Positions 3,971-5,975 of a stretch of 5,975 bases of DNA are shown here, piece after piece. Position 1 is the stretch's first letter; every line of letters begins with the position of its first letter. The DNA is from an uncultured Dorea sp. (GTDB taxonomy: Bacteria > Bacillota > Clostridia > Lachnospirales > Lachnospiraceae): the NCBI GenBank assembly GCA_910587575.1, contig CAJULU010000099.1, forward strand, positions 1 to 5,975, given 5' to 3'. A model generated the notes under the pieces. It was not told where the DNA came from, ran no database searches, and saw only the letters and a program-made list of their open reading frames with translations. A program made the position numbers and the translations under genes.

Positions 3971-5975
3971 TCATTTCAAATACTGCTTCACAAGAAGCGC
4001 CATGTTCTTCGGCAGTTCTTCAAGCTTTGTGATATCCAGGAAACCATCCTGATAGATCCGTTTGATGTTCTCCTTGTCTGAGCCGATGGCTGCCGCAAAG
4101 AGGATGATCCCCTTCTTTGAATATTCCTTCTTGATCCCACGCAGGTCTGCCTCCGCTTCCGTACCGCTGTATCCGTAATCTGCTGGCTGCCCGTCGGAAA
4201 TGATGATGAGCAGTTTCTGGTTTTCCGGACGTTTGCTCAGATGTTCTGCCACATAGCGTAAAGCAGCGCCGTCCCGGTTGCCGTTTCTGGCGCTCATGTC
4301 CATCAACCTGTAGCGGTCGGAAGTATCTATGGAATCAAATTCTGCATAGGAATATAATGCAACCCCGGCTTCACAGTCCGGCGTGGTATGCCCGTAGATG
4401 GTGACCGGGATCTGCAGGCTCTGACAGAAATCGTAGAGTACAATCGCTGTCATCCTCGCGTAAGTGATCCGGTCAGAGCTGCTCATGGAGCCGCTTTCGT
4501 CAATCAGGAGACCTACCGCCAATTTCTGTTCTTCCGAAGGAAGCCTTGTCCTTGTAAAAAATGTACCGTCTTCATGGTGCAGTGCCCTTGTATCCAGGCG
4601 TTTTCCAAACTGCAGGTTCTTTAATTTCCCACCCTCGCTTTCTTCTTTCAGGAGCGGGGCGATGGTTTTCTGCAGTCTCTTGGAAGCCCTAAGAAGAGGC
4701 GGCGCAATGGATTGGTAATCTTTAATCAAATAATCCGGCACGCTGCACATCCGGTTTACGGTTACATGGATTCCTGCATGGGCGTTGCCGTAATGGATAT
4801 CATTGGCCGCTTTCTGCAGTTCTTCCGTCATTTCCTGCTGGTATTGTTCCTCTGCTTTTTCCGTTGCCACACTGTTCAGGATACGGAAAAGGTCGCTGGC
4901 AGATTTCTCATAACCGGAACCCAGGTATTGGTGGTTATAAGTAATGCCTGGATTGTTTCCTTCTAAAATGGTGGAAGTTTTTGCAAGCTGAATCCGGTCG
5001 CCTTCTTCCGTCACCACATCCTGCACACCGGACATGATATTTTGGCGTGCTTGTGGAGAAAACTGCAGAGGTGGATTGGAGCTTTGTGCTTTCTTTCCGG
5101 CTTCCGCCTGCTTCGGCATAGCTCCGCCTTTTCCGGAAGGCAGAGGGGTGCCGCCCTGGATCTGGCCGCCCAGAATCCCGCTCAGTAGTTTTTTCACATC
5201 CTCCTCCGAAGCAGCTTTTAGCTTCTCCCTGGTGTCCTCCACCATTGGTTTGATATACTCCCAGAGAATCCCCAGGATATGGTTGGTGGCATGGAGCCGG
5301 TCTTTCACGTCATCCGAATAAATGGATTCTTCCACGAAAGGCACGCAGTCCTCCAGGTAATCCAGATAGGGACCGGTGTAACCGTGGAGATTATTAACTG
5401 TACCTGCCCTGCAGTATTGCAGGAGAAGGTTTGCCACAATGGAAAAATCCGAGAATCCATTGTCAATCTGGCTCTGAAGGGACGGCATCAGTTCATTCAT
5501 CCGCAGGCAGTTCAGCTCGATCCCCTGCTTAAAAATGCCGGGGTAGGCGTCACACATGCGGGCTTCGATGTAAATGTCTTCTAAAATATTGCTGATATGG
5601 GAGGCGCACTCAGAAAGCGTCAGGCATACAGCCTTGTCTTTTTCATGCACGGCTTCCAGCATTTCCTCACAGCTTTCCTGGTACTGGTCATCGAAAGAAG
5701 GTTCTTCTGGATAGAAGGAGCCGTTCTCCATGCTGCGCAGATATAACCCAAGGGTTGTAAAGTCTGTAAATAAGAGATGGGCCGTTTCATGGCCATTCAT
5801 TCCCACAAGGCTTTCGGAGCGCAGCATCCGGGACGGGAAGCTTTGGGTAATGTGGTTTCCGGCATTGATGTGGATCTTATAGTTATCCGTGTATGCAAGT
5901 CCGGCGCCATCGGAATCGTCCCACTCCATCAGCGTCTGCAGTCCCTGGCGGTAGCGGCCGGTAGCCGCTTTCGCC
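3971..5975 (-). CDS. HExxH metallopeptidase-like / CobT-type VWA domain protein (5' end outside window)
   Basis: Residues are numbered from the Met codon at 5929; the frame stays open through 5975 (AKAATGRYRQ... precedes that Met) and no good ribosome binding site precedes it, so the true start is probably outside the window. Near the visible N-terminus is HETAH (residues 47-51), a full HExxH zinc-peptidase motif, followed by NILEDIYIE (114-122), which resembles the LEDxRxE segment of CobT-like proteins and might supply a further metal ligand. Residues 250-290 form a Gly/Pro/Gln/Lys-rich linker. The C-terminal 180 residues are a VWA domain: MIDAS motif DESGS (477-481), NRDGAAL (551-557) and ISDGQP (577-582), the order seen in CobT C-terminal domains. 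Such proteins usually partner an AAA+ ATPase of the MoxR/CobS type, as in cobaltochelatase. A cobalamin role is unlikely here because no cobalamin gene is nearby. No signal peptide or membrane segment is seen, so it is probably cytoplasmic. Domain calls are firm; proteolytic activity is inference. Confidence 0.88.
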   Translation of the reverse strand, partial: AKAATGRYRQGLQTLMEWDDSDGAGLAYTDNYKIHINAGNHITQSFPSRMLRSESLVGMNGHETAHLLFTDFTTLGLYLRSMENGSFYPEEPSFDDQYQESCEEMLEAVHEKDKAVCLTLSECASHISNILEDIYIEARMCDAYPGIFKQGIELNCLRMNELMPSLQSQIDNGFSDFSIVANLLLQYCRAGTVNNLHGYTGPYLDYLEDCVPFVEESIYSDDVKDRLHATNHILGILWEYIKPMVEDTREKLKAASEEDVKKLLSGILGGQIQGGTPLPSGKGGAMPKQAEAGKKAQSSNPPLQFSPQARQNIMSGVQDVVTEEGDRIQLAKTSTILEGNNPGITYNHQYLGSGYEKSASDLFRILNSVATEKAEEQYQQEMTEELQKAANDIHYGNAHAGIHVTVNRMCSVPDYLIKDYQSIAPPLLRASKRLQKTIAPLLKEESEGGKLKNLQFGKRLDTRALHHEDGTFFTRTRLPSEEQKLAVGLLIDESGSMSSSDRITYARMTAIVLYDFCQSLQIPVTIYGHTTPDCEAGVALYSYAEFDSIDTSDRYRLMDMSARNGNRDGAALRYVAEHLSKRPENQKLLIIISDGQPADYGYSGTEAEADLRGIKKEYSKKGIILFAAAIGSDKENIKRIYQDGFLDITKLEELPKNMALLVKQYLK

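Noticed and set aside
4388..5584. Several plus-strand open frames of 78-101 residues
   Set aside because: All are antisense to the VWA gene, which has strong domain evidence, and their translations show no family motif.
3971..5975. Cobalamin biosynthesis role (CobT) for the VWA protein
   Set aside because: Only the VWA region is CobT-like, the N-terminal part carries HExxH, and no other cobalamin gene is in the window.

Overview
The window suggests a low-to-mid-GC Gram-positive of the Clostridia, most like a gut Lachnospiraceae. The reasons are AGGAGG-type ribosome binding sites, a regulator with the SpoVT two-domain layout of spore-forming Firmicutes, and mixed codon use. The gene mix (small sigma factor, AbrB/SpoVT regulator, solitary DNA methylase, VWA protein, unfamiliar small proteins, all on one strand) looks like the accessory backbone of an integrative or conjugative element or a large plasmid. 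No integrase, relaxase, transposase, tRNA or att site is visible, so that is an inference.

All seven supported genes lie on the minus strand, so transcription runs from high to low coordinates. In that order they are: (1) 5975-3971, the 3' part of a large protein with an HExxH metallopeptidase-like motif near its visible N-terminus and a CobT-like von Willebrand A domain at its C-terminus; it runs off the right edge. (2) A 151-bp gap with two short inverted repeats. (3) 3819-2941, an unfamiliar protein with a folded-looking middle and a Q/N/Y-rich tail of 13-residue tandem repeats. (4) A 76-bp gap with a strong stem-loop. (5) 2864-2358, a SpoVT-like AbrB+GAF-type regulator. (6) A short gap with a candidate promoter overlapped by an inverted repeat. 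(7) 2296-1766, a compact sigma-70 family factor. (8) 1753-698, an amino-type DNA methyltransferase with an unusual HPPY motif IV. (9) 628-377, a small beta-rich protein. (10) 380-1, a partial helical protein whose probable TTG start overlaps the previous stop codon.

The close spacing from the sigma gene downward (12 bp, 69 bp, then an overlap) suggests co-transcription. A plausible reading is a regulatory pair (SpoVT-like protein plus sigma factor) sitting inside a mobile-element operon, with a metallopeptidase/VWA protein that probably works with an AAA+ ATPase encoded outside the window, as CobS/CobT and MoxR/VWA pairs do. The most distinctive items are the HExxH-VWA fusion, the tandem-repeat low-complexity tail and the hairpins between genes. 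No CRISPR array, RNA gene or insertion sequence was found.
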